Of a DNA stretch of 64,000 bases, positions 51,284 through 61,628 are shown one piece after another. The translations under genes were made by a program, and so were the position numbers. The DNA is from Prauserella halophila (GTDB lineage: Bacteria; Actinomycetota; Actinomycetes; Mycobacteriales; Pseudonocardiaceae), in assembly GCF_024171895.1 (NCBI RefSeq), contig NZ_JAMTCQ010000008.1:1-64000 (forward strand). The letters are read 5' to 3'. The notes beneath the pieces were generated by a model. That model saw only the letters and a program-made list of their open reading frames with translations, was not told where the DNA came from and did no database searches. Within the stretch, counting starts at the first letter, position 1; each line of letters opens with the position of its first letter.

Positions 51284-51592
51284 TCACGCGCAGTCGCGGC
51301 AGATCAGCTCGGAGCCCGATTCCTCCGCGAGCCTGCTGCGGTGGTGCACCAGGAAGCACACCGAACAGGTGAACTCGTCCGCCTGCTTCGGCACGACCTT
51401 GACGGTCAAGTCCTCACCGGACAACCCCGACAGGTCGGCGCCCGGAAGTTCGAAGTTCTCGGCGCTCACGTCCTCGTCGACGTCGACGGCACCGGACTGG
51501 TTCTCGTTGCGCCGCGCCTTCAGTTCCTCCAGCGAGTCTTCGGCGAGCTCGTCCGCTTCACTGCGGCGCGGAGCGTCGTAGTCGGTCGCCAT
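51284..51592 (-). CDS. DUF4193 zinc-ribbon protein
   Basis: The 102-residue protein has an acidic N-terminal half (ADELAEDSLEELKARRNE) and a C-terminal zinc ribbon: FTCSVCFLVHHRSRLAEE, then ELICRDCA at the end (two CxxC pairs). It is the DUF4193 family (Rv2699c), conserved across actinobacteria. The function is unknown; a role as a transcription-associated protein is conceivable. AAGGACA lies just upstream of the ATG at 51592. Confidence 0.9.
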   Translation of the reverse strand: MATDYDAPRRSEADELAEDSLEELKARRNENQSGAVDVDEDVSAENFELPGADLSGLSGEDLTVKVVPKQADEFTCSVCFLVHHRSRLAEESGSELICRDCA

Positions 51593-52079
51593 TGTCCTTC
51601 ACCCCTGCGATCAGCATTTCTCTCGATACGAAACCGTCGGAATCGATCTCCGGCGGTCCTGCCGCTTCCGCTGGTCAACGTTCCAGCGCCTGTGTTTGTG
51701 CCCGGGAGCAAGGTGAGTGTCGTCTCATCGGCGTCGCCGCCTGCGTCACCCGTCGCCGCACCCTGGGAGCCCGGAGAGGGTAGCCCACGACGTACCCGAC
51801 TCCGCAGCAGGTCACCCCGGCACTGCGGCACGTCACTCGAGCGGGGTATTTGATCCGGCCGGAAGCGGGTTACCCGGGACGTAGTGCCGCGACCCGCGAA
51901 TCCCGGAATCGACCCTCGACGACGAGCACAGCTCACCCTCCGCACGCTCCGGTGGGACTGTGCCCGGCTCCGGCGGCGTACCTCCGGCGGGTCCCGGCCT
52001 GCGCCGTCGCTGTAACGCCTAAGCTGATCAGCGGCGACATGGACGGTAATCGGGCGGGGATCGGCGAAGGGACGGCGCA
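51593..52079. other. Intergenic region between DUF4193 and cei
   Basis: 487 bp that must hold the divergent DUF4193 and cei promoters. No open frame with coding bias, no repeat and no RNA is seen. TAAGCT at about 52020 is a possible cei -10. Confidence 0.35.
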
Positions 52080-52769
52080 GTGGTGTCGGGGACCGGAGGC
52101 TTCCGGAGAAGCCGCGTCAAGCCGTACCGGAAGCACAGGCCGCTGCCTGCACTCATCGTGGTGGCGGTGCTGGGCGTGGCGGCATCGGTGATCTGGATCA
52201 ACGTAGTCACGTCCAGCGAAGATCTGAACGAGGCCATTCGCTGCGACCCCGCGACACATTCACCCGAAGGGGTGACATTCGACCCGCAGCCGTACGACGC
52301 GCTCTCCAGCACCCAGCCCGCACCGCCCCACCGGGTCAACGTCCAGGTACTCAACGCGAGCGGGCTGCGCGGCGAGGCGGCGATGACCACGTCGGCGCTG
52401 GAACAGCTCGGCTTCACCCAGCTCGGTGAACCCGCCAACGACGACGCCTTCCCCAAGGGCGAGGCGTCGTGCCACGGACAACTGCGCTACGGCCCGAACG
52501 GCGAGGCCGCCGCCCGCACCCTCCGCCTCGTCGACCCGTGCCTGCAACTGGTCGAGGACGGCAGGAAGGACGCCACCGTCGACCTCGCCATCGGCTCCGC
52601 GTTCAACGACGTGCGCCCCACCAGTGACGCCCTCGACGTCCTGGACCGGCTGACGCGTTCGAGCAACGACGACTCCTCGGGCAGTGAGCAGTCCGCGGGC
52701 GGCGCGTCCGGCACGAGCTCACTGATCGACCGCGAACTGCTCGACCGGACCGAGCCCGAACACTGCTGA
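52080..52769 (+). CDS. cei: Cei-like envelope integrity protein
   Basis: The 229-residue protein has a short basic cytoplasmic N-terminus, one membrane helix (LPALIVVAVLGVAASVIWIN, about residues 21-40) and an outer domain with the LytR_C fold (RVNVQVLNASGLRGEAAMTT). Three cysteines in the outer domain (CHGQLRYG, VDPCLQL, C-terminal EHC) could form disulphides. It corresponds to Rv2700, required for envelope integrity and drug tolerance in M. tuberculosis. The GTG at 52080 follows AAGGGA. Confidence 0.87.
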   Translation: MVSGTGGFRRSRVKPYRKHRPLPALIVVAVLGVAASVIWINVVTSSEDLNEAIRCDPATHSPEGVTFDPQPYDALSSTQPAPPHRVNVQVLNASGLRGEAAMTTSALEQLGFTQLGEPANDDAFPKGEASCHGQLRYGPNGEAAARTLRLVDPCLQLVEDGRKDATVDLAIGSAFNDVRPTSDALDVLDRLTRSSNDDSSGSEQSAGGASGTSSLIDRELLDRTEPEHC

Positions 52770-52890
52770 GCGACGCCGGCCGCCGAACCGGACGCCCCGG
52801 TGGCGCCGGGCCGGGAGTCGGGACTCGCCGTCCCCTGCCGACGTTCGGGGCGCGGCGGCATCGAACGCCGGCAGGGATCGGATACCGCGG

Positions 52891-53769
52891 TCAGATGCCG
52901 CCCATCCCGCAGTCGAGCAGCGCCTCGCGCAGCGGCCGAGCGATCGCCGGTGAGGCTGCAATCGTGCCGTCGATCCCCAGTTCGGCGTCCTGGCCCGGCA
53001 ACGACACGACCGCACCCGCCTCCTCGGCCAGCAGTGCCCCCGCCGCCCAGTCCCAGCGGGAGAGGCCGTGCTCGGCGTAGCCGTCCAGCCAGCCGGCCGC
53101 GACGTGGCACAGGTCGAGCGCGGCCGAGCCGCCGCGGCGGATGTCCCGCACCCGGCCGAGCAGCGCGGCGATCATGGCGGCCTGCCGTTTCCTGCGCTCG
53201 GTCACGTAATTGAAGCCCGTGCCGACCAGCGTCATGTCCAGCCCCTCGGGCTCCGACACCGCCAGCCTGCGGCCGTCCAGCCACGCACCGCCGCCGCGGG
53301 AGGCCGTCCACCGGCGACCGCTCACCGGTTCCACGACGGCACCCGCGACGGACACGCCGTCGATCTGCGCCGCGACGGACACGGCGAACTCCGGCAGCCC
53401 GTACAGGAAGTTCACGGTGCCGTCGATCGGGTCGACGACCCACGTGACACCGCCGTCGCCGGCGTCCCCGCCGTGTTCCTCGCCGACGACGGGCTCGCCC
53501 GGGCGCAGCTGCGCGAGCCGGGCACGGATGAGCTTCTCGGAGGCGACGTCCACCGCGGTGACGACGTCGGTGCGGCTGGTCTTGGTCTGCACGTCCACGC
53601 CGGCCCCGTCGAGCATCGACTCGCGCTCGGCCGCGACGAACGTGGCCGCCTCGACGGCGACCTGCTCGGCGACACCGGCCAGCTGGGCACGCGACGGTGC
53701 GGCACCGTCGCGTGCGGCACCGCCGGGGTCGGGGGTCGGGGTTCCGGATTCGGGTTCGATGGGGTCCAC
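52891..53769 (-). CDS. suhB: Inositol monophosphatase family protein (SuhB-like)
   Basis: The 292-residue Mg2+/Li+-sensitive phosphatase hydrolyses myo-inositol 1-phosphate or a related sugar phosphate. Metal site motifs are PVVGEEHGG (Glu), DPIDGTVNFLYG (Asp-Pro-Ile-Asp) and RWDWAAGALLAEEAG (third Asp). It corresponds to Rv2701c. The GTG at 53769 gives an N-terminal Pro/Gly stretch before the core. Myo-inositol made by such enzymes feeds mycothiol and phosphatidylinositol. Divergent from ppgK. Confidence 0.93.
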   Translation of the reverse strand: MDPIEPESGTPTPDPGGAARDGAAPSRAQLAGVAEQVAVEAATFVAAERESMLDGAGVDVQTKTSRTDVVTAVDVASEKLIRARLAQLRPGEPVVGEEHGGDAGDGGVTWVVDPIDGTVNFLYGLPEFAVSVAAQIDGVSVAGAVVEPVSGRRWTASRGGGAWLDGRRLAVSEPEGLDMTLVGTGFNYVTERRKRQAAMIAALLGRVRDIRRGGSAALDLCHVAAGWLDGYAEHGLSRWDWAAGALLAEEAGAVVSLPGQDAELGIDGTIAASPAIARPLREALLDCGMGGI

Positions 53770-53853
53770 GGGATCTATCCGACCACACCACGATGCCGGC
53801 CCCGCTACAGTCTCCCGTCAGGAATCTGAATCGAATAGGAAGGGGCGACGTCC

Positions 53854-54615
<762 letters not shown>

Positions 54616-54732
54616 CCGGCGACGCGGCGACGTACCCGGACGCGCCCACGCCGGGACCTCGCGCACCTGCGGAACACCGGTTCCCGGCGACGAAAAAGGT
54701 GATCGCGGCCCGACTCTGCACGGCGATGTCGT

Positions 54733-54738
54733 TACAAT
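54733..54738 (+). promoter_or_regulatory. -10 box of sigA
   Basis: TACAAT, the closest match to the housekeeping -10 in the window, about 120 nt before the sigA start; the -35 is weak. Confidence 0.5.
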
Positions 54739-54859
54739 GGAACACGGCCCTCGACTGCGGGGCGCGAAACCGCAGGCCGGGGCCATGTCCCCCGAATCCA
54801 AGGCAGCCGGGACGCATGCGTACCGGTTCGTCATGATCGACCGCTGCGAAAGGGCGTAC

Positions 54860-56254
54860 GTGGCAGCCGCAAAGACCGCAACCCGAAGCGGGCCGAAGAC
54901 AACGAGCGCCGCCGAGCAAGCGACAGCCGAGGAGACGGCGGCCGCCGACGGTGCCGAGGCGCCGGAAGCGACAGCGACCGAGCCTGCGCGCACGACGGCG
55001 GCGAAGAAGTCTCCCGCGAAGTCCACCAAGACGGCCAAGTCGGCGGGTTCCGCCAAGGCGAAGCCCACAGCCAAGGCCAACGGCGAGGAAGCCGACCTCG
55101 ACGGCGCCGATGTCGAGGACGTCGATCTGTCCGACCTCGACGTCGACGCGGTCGAGGTGGACGTCGTCGACGCCACGGTGACCGAGGAGGAGGCCGAGGA
55201 GTCCGAGGAGGAGGCCGAAACCGAGGAGGCTCCGAGCGGCAAGAAGAAGCAGCCGACCGCGGACGGCGACTTCGTCTGGGACGAGGAGGAGTCGGAAGCT
55301 CTGCGGCAGGCCCGCAAGGACGCCGAACTCACTGCGTCGGCCGACTCGGTTCGTGCCTACCTGAAGCAGATCGGCAAGGTCGCCCTCCTCAACGCGGAGG
55401 AGGAGGTCGAGCTCGCCAAGCGCATCGAGGCCGGGCTGTACGCCTCCGAGCGCATGCGGGTCATCGAGGAAGAGGGCGAGAAGCTCACCACCCAGATGCG
55501 CCGCGACCTCAAGTGGATCATCCGTGACGGTGAGCGCGCCAAGAGCCACCTGCTCGAGGCCAACCTGCGACTGGTCGTGTCGCTGGCCAAGCGCTACACC
55601 GGTCGCGGCATGGCGTTCCTGGACCTGATCCAGGAGGGCAACCTGGGCCTGATCCGTGCGGTCGAGAAGTTCGACTACACCAAGGGCTTCAAGTTCTCCA
55701 CCTACGCCACGTGGTGGATCCGCCAGGCGATCACCCGCGCGATGGCCGACCAGGCCCGCACCATCCGTATCCCGGTGCACATGGTCGAGGTCATCAACAA
55801 GCTCGGCCGCATCCAACGCGAGCTGCTGCAGGACCTCGGTCGCGAGCCCACCCCCGAGGAACTCGCGAAAGAGATGGACATCTCCCCCGAGAAGGTCCTG
55901 GAGATCCAGCAGTACGCCCGTGAGCCGATCTCGCTCGACCAGACCATCGGCGACGAGGGCGACTCGCAGCTCGGCGACTTCATCGAGGACTCCGAGGCGG
56001 TCGTCGCGGTCGACGCGGTGTCGTTCACGCTGCTGCAGGACCAGCTCCAGTCGGTGCTGCAGACACTGTCCGAGCGCGAAGCCGGCGTGGTGCGGCTGCG
56101 CTTCGGCCTCACCGACGGTCAGCCGAGGACTTTAGACGAGATCGGTCAGGTCTACGGGGTCACGCGCGAGCGGATCCGACAGATCGAGTCGAAGACGATG
56201 TCCAAGCTGCGGCACCCGTCGCGGTCCCAGGTCCTGCGGGACTACCTGGACTGA
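54860..56254 (+). CDS. sigA: Principal (housekeeping) RNA polymerase sigma factor
   Basis: The 464-residue sigma-70 has an Ala/Lys/Glu-rich variable N-terminus to about residue 155, then region 1.2 ([20 protein letters not shown]), region 2 with the -10-reading helix ([20 protein letters not shown] then [10 protein letters not shown]), region 3 ([19 protein letters not shown]) and region 4.2 helix-turn-helix ([20 protein letters not shown] then [15 protein letters not shown]). The GTG at 54860 is chosen because GAAAGGG lies 5 nt upstream; an ATG at 54833 is less likely. It ends in a strong T-tailed terminator. Confidence 0.96.
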   Translation: MAAAKTATRSGPKTTSAAEQATAEETAAADGAEAPEATATEPARTTAAKKSPAKSTKTAKSAGSAKAKPTAKANGEEADLDGADVEDVDLSDLDVDAVEVDVVDATVTEEEAEESEEEAETEEAPSGKKKQPTADGDFVWDEEESEALRQARKDAELTASADSVRAYLKQIGKVALLNAEEEVELAKRIEAGLYASERMRVIEEEGEKLTTQMRRDLKWIIRDGERAKSHLLEANLRLVVSLAKRYTGRGMAFLDLIQEGNLGLIRAVEKFDYTKGFKFSTYATWWIRQAITRAMADQARTIRIPVHMVEVINKLGRIQRELLQDLGREPTPEELAKEMDISPEKVLEIQQYAREPISLDQTIGDEGDSQLGDFIEDSEAVVAVDAVSFTLLQDQLQSVLQTLSEREAGVVRLRFGLTDGQPRTLDEIGQVYGVTRERIRQIESKTMSKLRHPSRSQVLRDYLD

Positions 56255-56282
56255 CGCTTCAGCACCGACACGGCCCTGCATC

Positions 56283-56329
56283 TGGCCGCCGACCTGCGCT
56301 GCGCAGGTCGGCGGCCAATTGTTTGTTCT
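56283..56329 (+). terminator. Rho-independent terminator of sigA
   Basis: 17-bp complementary arms (56283-56299 and 56301-56317) around one base, then a T-rich tail (ATTGTTTGTTCT, 56318-56329). It is the only clearly T-tailed terminator besides that of the tRNA-Pro. Confidence 0.9.
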
Positions 56330-56414
56330 ACCGGCGAGACGAGCCGCAGCGGTGAGGCGAGAGCTCCGTACCGCCGATTCCCGATATCACCGGCGCGCAC
56401 CGCGGGCGACGAGG

Positions 56415-57287
56415 TCACGGCGGTTCGCCCACCGTCTCCCCGGACCTGCGCGAGCGCAGCAACACCCCGCCGACGACGGCGAGAATGCCGAGTGCCTCGG
56501 TCAGGGCAGGCACCTGCCCCAGGACGACCAGGCCGACGAGCGTGGCGGTCACCGGCAGCAGCGCCAGCAGGACCGCGAAGCGTGCCTGCCCGACGCGGCG
56601 CAGCACCACCTGATCCAATCCGTACGGCACGACGGTCGACAGCAGGCCCACGCCGATACCGAGCAGCAGCAGGTCCGGCTCGGCCCACACGCCGCCGGTA
56701 CCGAGCGCCAGCGGGCTCAGCACCACCGTGGCGACGGTGAACCCCACCGCCAGGCTGTCGATGCCGTTGCCACCGACGGCGACCTTCTTGCCGAGCACGA
56801 TGTAGCCGGCCCAGGCCGCCGCGGCGGCCAGCGCGAACGCCACGCCCGCCGGACTGCCGCTCCACTGCACGTCGGCGATCGCCAGCACGCCCACCACCAC
56901 GAGCGTCAGCGCCGCGAAGTCCCGCTTCGTGCGCGACCCGATCGCGGCGACCAGTACCGGGCCGACGAACTCGATGGCGGTCGCCGTACCGAGCGGCAAC
57001 CGGGCGATCGCCTCGTAGTAGACGACGTTCATCAGCGCCGTGACCACGCCGAACGTTCCCGCCAGCAACAGTGGACGGCCTCGCCACGCCTCCCGCCCCG
57101 GCCTGCGCCATACGAGAAGAATCACAGCGGCACCCAGACAGCGCAGCCACGCCACTCCAGCCGGACTCGAGGCGTCGAAAAGCCACACGGCGACGGCCGC
57201 GCCCACATAGATCGAAATTCCGCTGAGAACGAACAGGGTAGGTGCGGGAACCGCGTCGATTCGCCTTTTCGCAGCCGAAACATCCAC
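56415..57287 (-). CDS. EamA/DMT-family transporter (RhtA-like)
   Basis: The 290-residue protein has ten membrane helices in two EamA repeats (about 18-140 and 150-280). The repeat signature is seen in GTATAIEFVGPVLVAAIGSR and, in the second half, STVVPYGLDQVVLRRV. This resembles RhtA, an exporter of threonine/homoserine and other small metabolites. The GTG at 57287 gives a short N-terminus before helix 1. The substrate is unproven. Confidence 0.87.
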   Translation of the reverse strand: MDVSAAKRRIDAVPAPTLFVLSGISIYVGAAVAVWLFDASSPAGVAWLRCLGAAVILLVWRRPGREAWRGRPLLLAGTFGVVTALMNVVYYEAIARLPLGTATAIEFVGPVLVAAIGSRTKRDFAALTLVVVGVLAIADVQWSGSPAGVAFALAAAAAWAGYIVLGKKVAVGGNGIDSLAVGFTVATVVLSPLALGTGGVWAEPDLLLLGIGVGLLSTVVPYGLDQVVLRRVGQARFAVLLALLPVTATLVGLVVLGQVPALTEALGILAVVGGVLLRSRRSGETVGEPP

Positions 57288-57548
57288 GGCACGATGGTGC
57301 CCGACCACGGAAAACGCCCAGCTGAGGGGCCGGTCGACCCTGCCGTGGTGATCACGCACGAAACGACCGGAAACGCAAGGACCACCGCGGCGTGACACAC
57401 CTCCCACTGGCGCGGGAACACTTGCGGACGCCAAAACGTCTGTAAGAGTGGATGGCAGCGAACAACGACAGTGGCAATCCTGCCGCGTCGTTCTCGCGGC
57501 TGAATTGATGGCATCGGCGCGCCGATGCCGGGACGGAGGGAGACTCCC
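57288..57548. other. Intergenic region between the exporter and DUF7455 genes
   Basis: 260 bp, somewhat AT-richer than average near 57430-57520. GGAGGGAG at 57534-57541 is the ribosome site of the next gene. No further signal seen. Confidence 0.35.
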
Positions 57549-57728
57549 ATGACTTCACCGACGCTCACCCGCCCCGAACTGACCCGCGCGGACCGCTGCG
57601 ACCGCTGCGGAGCCGCAGCCCAGTTGCGAGCGGTACTCCCCAGCGGCGGCGAACTGCTCTTCTGCGGACACCACGGCCGCGAGTACGAGGCCAAGCTGAA
57701 GGAACAGGAAGCCGACATTCAGCGCTGA
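57549..57728 (+). CDS. DUF7455-type zinc-binding small protein
   Basis: The 59-residue protein has a compact zinc ribbon, ADRCDRCGAAAQ followed by LLFCGHHGREYEAKL (CxxC plus CxHH). The ATG follows GGAGGGAG by 7 nt, so translation should be strong. Such peptides are widespread next to sigA in actinobacteria. The function is unknown; binding to RNA polymerase or nucleic acid is possible. Confidence 0.88.
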   Translation: MTSPTLTRPELTRADRCDRCGAAAQLRAVLPSGGELLFCGHHGREYEAKLKEQEADIQR

Positions 57729-57880
57729 GTAGCCATCAGCAGCCGTCATCACGGCATGTCCGGCGTCGGGGGCCGGGGCGGCACGCGGCAGCACTGACAA
57801 CGCCGCTGTGACACCCGCACCGACAACACCCCCACCGACAGCACCCAGACAGCACTTCACCCAAACAGCAACCGACACGC

Positions 57881-57917
57881 AGAAGGGGCGGAACCTCATC
57901 CGGGTTCCGCCCCTTCT
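57881..57917. terminator. 15-bp hairpin between DUF7455 and helicase genes
   Basis: AGAAGGGGCGGAACC (57881-57895) pairs with GGTTCCGCCCCTTCT (57903-57917) around TCATCCG. Confidence 0.75.
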
Positions 57918-57933
57918 CGTTGCCCGTCACCAC

Positions 57934-57984
57934 GAGCGCAGGGTCACCAGGAGCGCTGGGTCACCAGGAGCGCTGGGTCACCAG
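57934..57984. repeat. 17-bp tandem repeats spanning the helicase stop codon
   Basis: GAGCGCAGGGTCACCAG (57934-57950), GAGCGCTGGGTCACCAG (57951-57967 and 57968-57984), and a further partial unit inside the gene. On the minus strand each unit contains CTGGTGACCC, that is TGG then the TGA stop. Confidence 0.85.
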
Positions 57985-59879
57985 GAGCGCAGGGTCACGA
58001 TCCGTTCCTCGAGCTGCTCGACGGTGGCCATCGCCGTCGGCGGCCCCCCGCAGATCCGGCGCAGCTCGTTGTGGATCGCACCGTGCGGCTTCTTCGTCCG
58101 GTGGTGGTAGACACCGACGAGCGTGTTCAGCTCCTTGCGCAGCGCATGGATCCGCTGTCCGACCGGCTGCGGCCGCGCTGCGGGCTCGGGCTCGGCGGGC
58201 TCGGACTGCTTCGGCTTCCGCCGCTGCTCGTCGGCGAGCTGCTCCTCCTGGCGTTTCCGCAGCAATGCCCGCACCTGGTCGGGTTCGAGCAGCCCCGGCA
58301 GGCCCAGGTACTCCTGTTCCTCCTCGCTGCCCGAGAACACGGCCGTGCCGAACGAGTCGCCGTCGTAGATCACCTGGTCGAGCTCGGCGGAGGCGCCCAG
58401 CGATGTGAACGCCTTCTCCTCCTCGCCGGGTTCGTCCTCGGTACGGTTGGCCGCCAGCAGCAGCTCGTCGTCCAAGCCATCGGACTCGCGGTCCGGTTTG
58501 CCCAGCACGTGGTCCCGTTCGGCCTCGAGCTGGCTGGCGAGTTCCAACAGCACCGGCACGCTCGGCAGGAAGATGCTCGCCGTCTCCCCCGGCTGCCGCG
58601 CACGCACGAAACGGCCGATGAGCTGCGCGAAGAACAGCGGTGTGGACGCGCTCGTCGCATAGACGCCGACAGCCAGCCGCGGCACGTCGACGCCCTCGGA
58701 CACCATCCGCACGGCCACCAGCCACCGCTCCGTCGAGTCGGCGAACTCACCGATCCGCCGGGTGGCCTTCGGATCGTCGGAGAGCACGACCACCGGCGGC
58801 TCCCCCGCGATGCGCTGCAGAATCGTCGCGTAGGCACGGGCCGAATCCTGGTCGCTCGCGACCACGAGCCCGCCCGCGTCCGGCAGGCCGTTCGCCCGCA
58901 ACTGGGAGAGCCGCGTATCGGCGGCCTGCAGCACCGACGGCACCCACTCCCCGCCCGGGTCGAGGGCCGTGCGCCAGGCCCGCGCGGTCTGCTCGGCCGT
59001 CAGCGGCTCGCCCAGGCGCGCGGTGAACTCGTCGCCGGCGCTGGTGCGCCAGGACGCCTCACCCGAGTAGGCGAGGAACACGACGGGCCGCACGACGCCG
59101 TCGGCGAGCGCGTCGGCATAGTTGTAGCTGCTGTCGGCCTTGCTGCGCAGCGACCCGTCGGCGTCCGGTTCGTAGGTCACGAACGGGATCGGTGAGTCGT
59201 CGCTGCGGAACGGCGTACCCGTCAGAGCCAGCCTGCGGACCGCGGGAGTGAAGGCCTCCTCGACGGCCTCGCCCCATGACTTGGCATCGCCCGCGTGGTG
59301 GATCTCGTCGAGGATCACCAGCGTCTTGCGGTTCTCGGTGCGCACCCGGTGCAGGTTCGGATGCGCGGCGACCTGCGCGTACGTGACGGCCACACCCTGG
59401 TAGTCCGGCGAGGTGACGCCGGTGGTGTTGCGGAAGTCCGAGTCGATCGCGATACCCGCGCCCGCGGCGGAAGCGGCCCACTGGTGCTTGAGGTGCTCGG
59501 TCGGCGTGACGATCGTGATGGCCTCGATCGTGCGGTCCGACAGCAGCTCCGCGGCCACCCGCAGGCCGAACACCGTCTTACCGGCACCCGGCGTCGCGAC
59601 AGCCAGGAAGTCCTTCGGCCGCTGCGTGAGGTACTTGGTCAGCGCCCGCCGCTGCCACGCACGCAGCGGACGGGCCGTCGCGTCACTGTCGGGATCCGGT
59701 GCGGACACGGCGCGCTCCTCCTGCCGCGCCCGGGCCGCCCTCTGGTCCGACGTCGCCGACACCGCCGATGCACTCCCCTTTCCCACCAGGACCGACTTTC
59801 CATCAGGACCGATAACGATCACCGGCCGCGGCAGACGGCCGGTGACATGCTCGCGGGGCCCGCGCGCCGGCGGGCTCAC
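57978..59879 (-). CDS. SF2 DEAD/DEAH-type helicase
   Basis: The 633-residue protein has an N-terminal stretch of about 70 low-complexity residues and an SF2 helicase core: RPLRAWQRRALTKYL (Q-like), motif I ATPGAGKTVFGLRVAAE, II LVILDEIHHAGDAKSWG, III LALTGTPFRSDD, V VRMVSEGVDVPRLAVG and VI FAQLIGRFVRARQPGE. A charged linker (KRQEEQLADEQRRKPK) and a helical C-terminus follow. The role in DNA or RNA metabolism is unknown; the DEIHH box puts it near RadD/UvrB-like and type-III restriction helicases. GTG start at 59879. No nuclease neighbour is present. Confidence 0.88.
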   Translation of the reverse strand: MSPPARGPREHVTGRLPRPVIVIGPDGKSVLVGKGSASAVSATSDQRAARARQEERAVSAPDPDSDATARPLRAWQRRALTKYLTQRPKDFLAVATPGAGKTVFGLRVAAELLSDRTIEAITIVTPTEHLKHQWAASAAGAGIAIDSDFRNTTGVTSPDYQGVAVTYAQVAAHPNLHRVRTENRKTLVILDEIHHAGDAKSWGEAVEEAFTPAVRRLALTGTPFRSDDSPIPFVTYEPDADGSLRSKADSSYNYADALADGVVRPVVFLAYSGEASWRTSAGDEFTARLGEPLTAEQTARAWRTALDPGGEWVPSVLQAADTRLSQLRANGLPDAGGLVVASDQDSARAYATILQRIAGEPPVVVLSDDPKATRRIGEFADSTERWLVAVRMVSEGVDVPRLAVGVYATSASTPLFFAQLIGRFVRARQPGETASIFLPSVPVLLELASQLEAERDHVLGKPDRESDGLDDELLLAANRTEDEPGEEEKAFTSLGASAELDQVIYDGDSFGTAVFSGSEEEQEYLGLPGLLEPDQVRALLRKRQEEQLADEQRRKPKQSEPAEPEPAARPQPVGQRIHALRKELNTLVGVYHHRTKKPHGAIHNELRRICGGPPTAMATVEQLEERIVTLRSW

Positions 59880-60072
59880 ACAGCAAAACCCTCCCGCGCG
59901 GGCCGGCTCCGGTGGCGGCCGTCGTGGTGAGGGCGCGTCGGAAAGAGTACCCGCACCGTCCGACAGGATCGGCTCACGGCCTCACCGGGCACGGTCGCCC
60001 GGTGAGGCGTTCTCGCGCGACACGCCGACGCCGACAACACGGGCGAACGCGCCGATCCGGCGCCGATGGACC

Positions 60073-61266
60073 ATGCTGGAACCCGTCATGAACGAGCAGA
60101 ACACCGGCCGGCCCACCGGCGACGACCCGTCCGCGCGAGCGAGTGACGACGACGCCGGAGCCGGCGAGTTCCCCGCGGGCGCGCCGGAGCACGTCCCGGA
60201 GCGCTCGCCGTCCGTCGACGAATCCCGCGGCGAGGATGCGCCACGTCGCCGTAGAGGCCCGCTGCGCCTACTCCGCCGCACGATGAACAAGGCGTGGGAA
60301 GGCAACATCTTCTCCGAGGCCGCCGAGGCCGCGTTCTGGCAGACGCTGTCCCTGCCGCCGCTGCTGCTGGGCCTGCTCGGCAGCATCGGCTACATCGGTG
60401 ACTGGTTCGGCCGGCAGGTCGTGACCCGCGTCCACGACAACCTCATCGGGTTCGCCGACACGATCTTCAGCGACAGCGTGGTCCGGCGGATCATCGAACC
60501 GACGGTCAACGACATCCTGACCACCGGAAAGGGCGAGATCGTCTCCGTCGGTTTCCTGATTTCGCTGTGGGCCGGTTCGTCGGCCATGTCGTCCTTCGTC
60601 GACGCGATCACGGTCGCCCACAACCAGTACGGAGTCCGCAACGAGGTGTGGCAGCGGATCTTCGCGCTGCTGCTCTACATGGCGAGCCTGGCACTGCTCA
60701 TCGTCGGCCTGCCGATCATCGCGATCGGGCCCGAGCTGCTGCCCGACTTCTTCCCCCCGGACTGGCGGCCGACCATATCCACGTGGGTCGGGACCCTGTA
60801 CTACCCGACGGCCGGGATCGCACTCGTGCTCGCGCTCGCGACGCTGTACAAGCTCTCGCTGCCGCGCAAACTGCCGTGGCACCGCGGCCTGCCCGGTGCG
60901 GTGCTCGCGATGGTGATCTTCCTGCTCTCCAGTATCGGACTGCGGCTCTACATCGGGTGGATCACGACCACCGGCTACACCTACGGCGCGCTCGCCACCC
61001 CGATCGCGTTCCTGCTGTTCGCGTTCTTCATCGGCCTGGCCATCGTGGCCGGTGCCTACTTCAACAGCGCCATCCAGGAACTCTGGCCGGCCAAGCCGAC
61101 CCGCAGGCAGCGACGGGCCTGGCAGCGGCTCGAACGGGAGCGCGCCGCCGAGCGGATCCAGGCCGACGAACACCGGGACGAGTGGGAGCGCACGACCCTG
61201 CCGCTGCGCACACCCCGGCAGGCGGGCCAGGACCACTCGTCACCCGACCGGCCTGCCGACGCCTGA
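60073..61266 (+). CDS. YihY/BrkB-family integral membrane protein
   Basis: The 397-residue protein has a disordered N-terminus of about 60 residues, then YihY features: AWEGNIFSEAAEAAFWQTLS (helix 1 entry), AGSSAMSSFVDAITVAHNQYG and GAYFNSAIQELWPAK, with six membrane helices between about residues 90 and 330. A basic tail (TRRQRRAWQRLERERAAERI) follows. Family members are of uncertain function (once thought RNase BN). The start is either ATG at 60073 or 60088. Confidence 0.86.
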   Translation: MLEPVMNEQNTGRPTGDDPSARASDDDAGAGEFPAGAPEHVPERSPSVDESRGEDAPRRRRGPLRLLRRTMNKAWEGNIFSEAAEAAFWQTLSLPPLLLGLLGSIGYIGDWFGRQVVTRVHDNLIGFADTIFSDSVVRRIIEPTVNDILTTGKGEIVSVGFLISLWAGSSAMSSFVDAITVAHNQYGVRNEVWQRIFALLLYMASLALLIVGLPIIAIGPELLPDFFPPDWRPTISTWVGTLYYPTAGIALVLALATLYKLSLPRKLPWHRGLPGAVLAMVIFLLSSIGLRLYIGWITTTGYTYGALATPIAFLLFAFFIGLAIVAGAYFNSAIQELWPAKPTRRQRRAWQRLERERAAERIQADEHRDEWERTTLPLRTPRQAGQDHSSPDRPADA

Positions 61267-61318
61267 GTGACCGCGTGGCCGACCGGCCGGGCCGGTCACG
61301 CGGTCAGGGCAGGACGGG

Positions 61319-61567
61319 TCACTCCTCGCCGCCGGGCGGCAACCCCTCGAAGACCTTCTTGCAGTCGGGGCACACCGGCGAACCCGGCTTCGCGGATTTC
61401 GTCACGGGAAACACCGCTCCGCAGAGCGCCACCACGTGCGTACCCGTCACCGCGCTCTCGGTGATCTTGTTCTTCTGCACGTAGTGGAACACCTCGGGAG
61501 CGTCGTCGTCGGTGCTCTCGGTGCCCTCGGGGCGAGTGTCGACATCAGGCAGTGTTGCAGTGCTCAT
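61319..61567 (-). CDS. DUF3039 family zinc-binding protein
   Basis: The 82-residue protein has VFHYVQKNKITESAVTG, HVVALCGAVFPVTKS and PVCPDCKKVFEGL, with cysteines C-x-n-CxxC suggesting one zinc site and a His nearby. It matches DUF3039, an actinobacterial family of unknown function. The ATG at 61567 begins the conserved domain. Confidence 0.88.
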   Translation of the reverse strand: MSTATLPDVDTRPEGTESTDDDAPEVFHYVQKNKITESAVTGTHVVALCGAVFPVTKSAKPGSPVCPDCKKVFEGLPPGGEE

Positions 61568-61628
61568 ACCCACCAGTTTGCCACCCACGGCCACGCGGGT
61601 GGACGGCTATGGGTCAGGATTGCCCGCT

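Noticed and set aside
51158-51853. 231-codon plus-strand open frame containing the 15-bp repeats
   Set aside because: Antisense to DUF4193 and rich in repeat-derived Arg/Cys; not a plausible protein.
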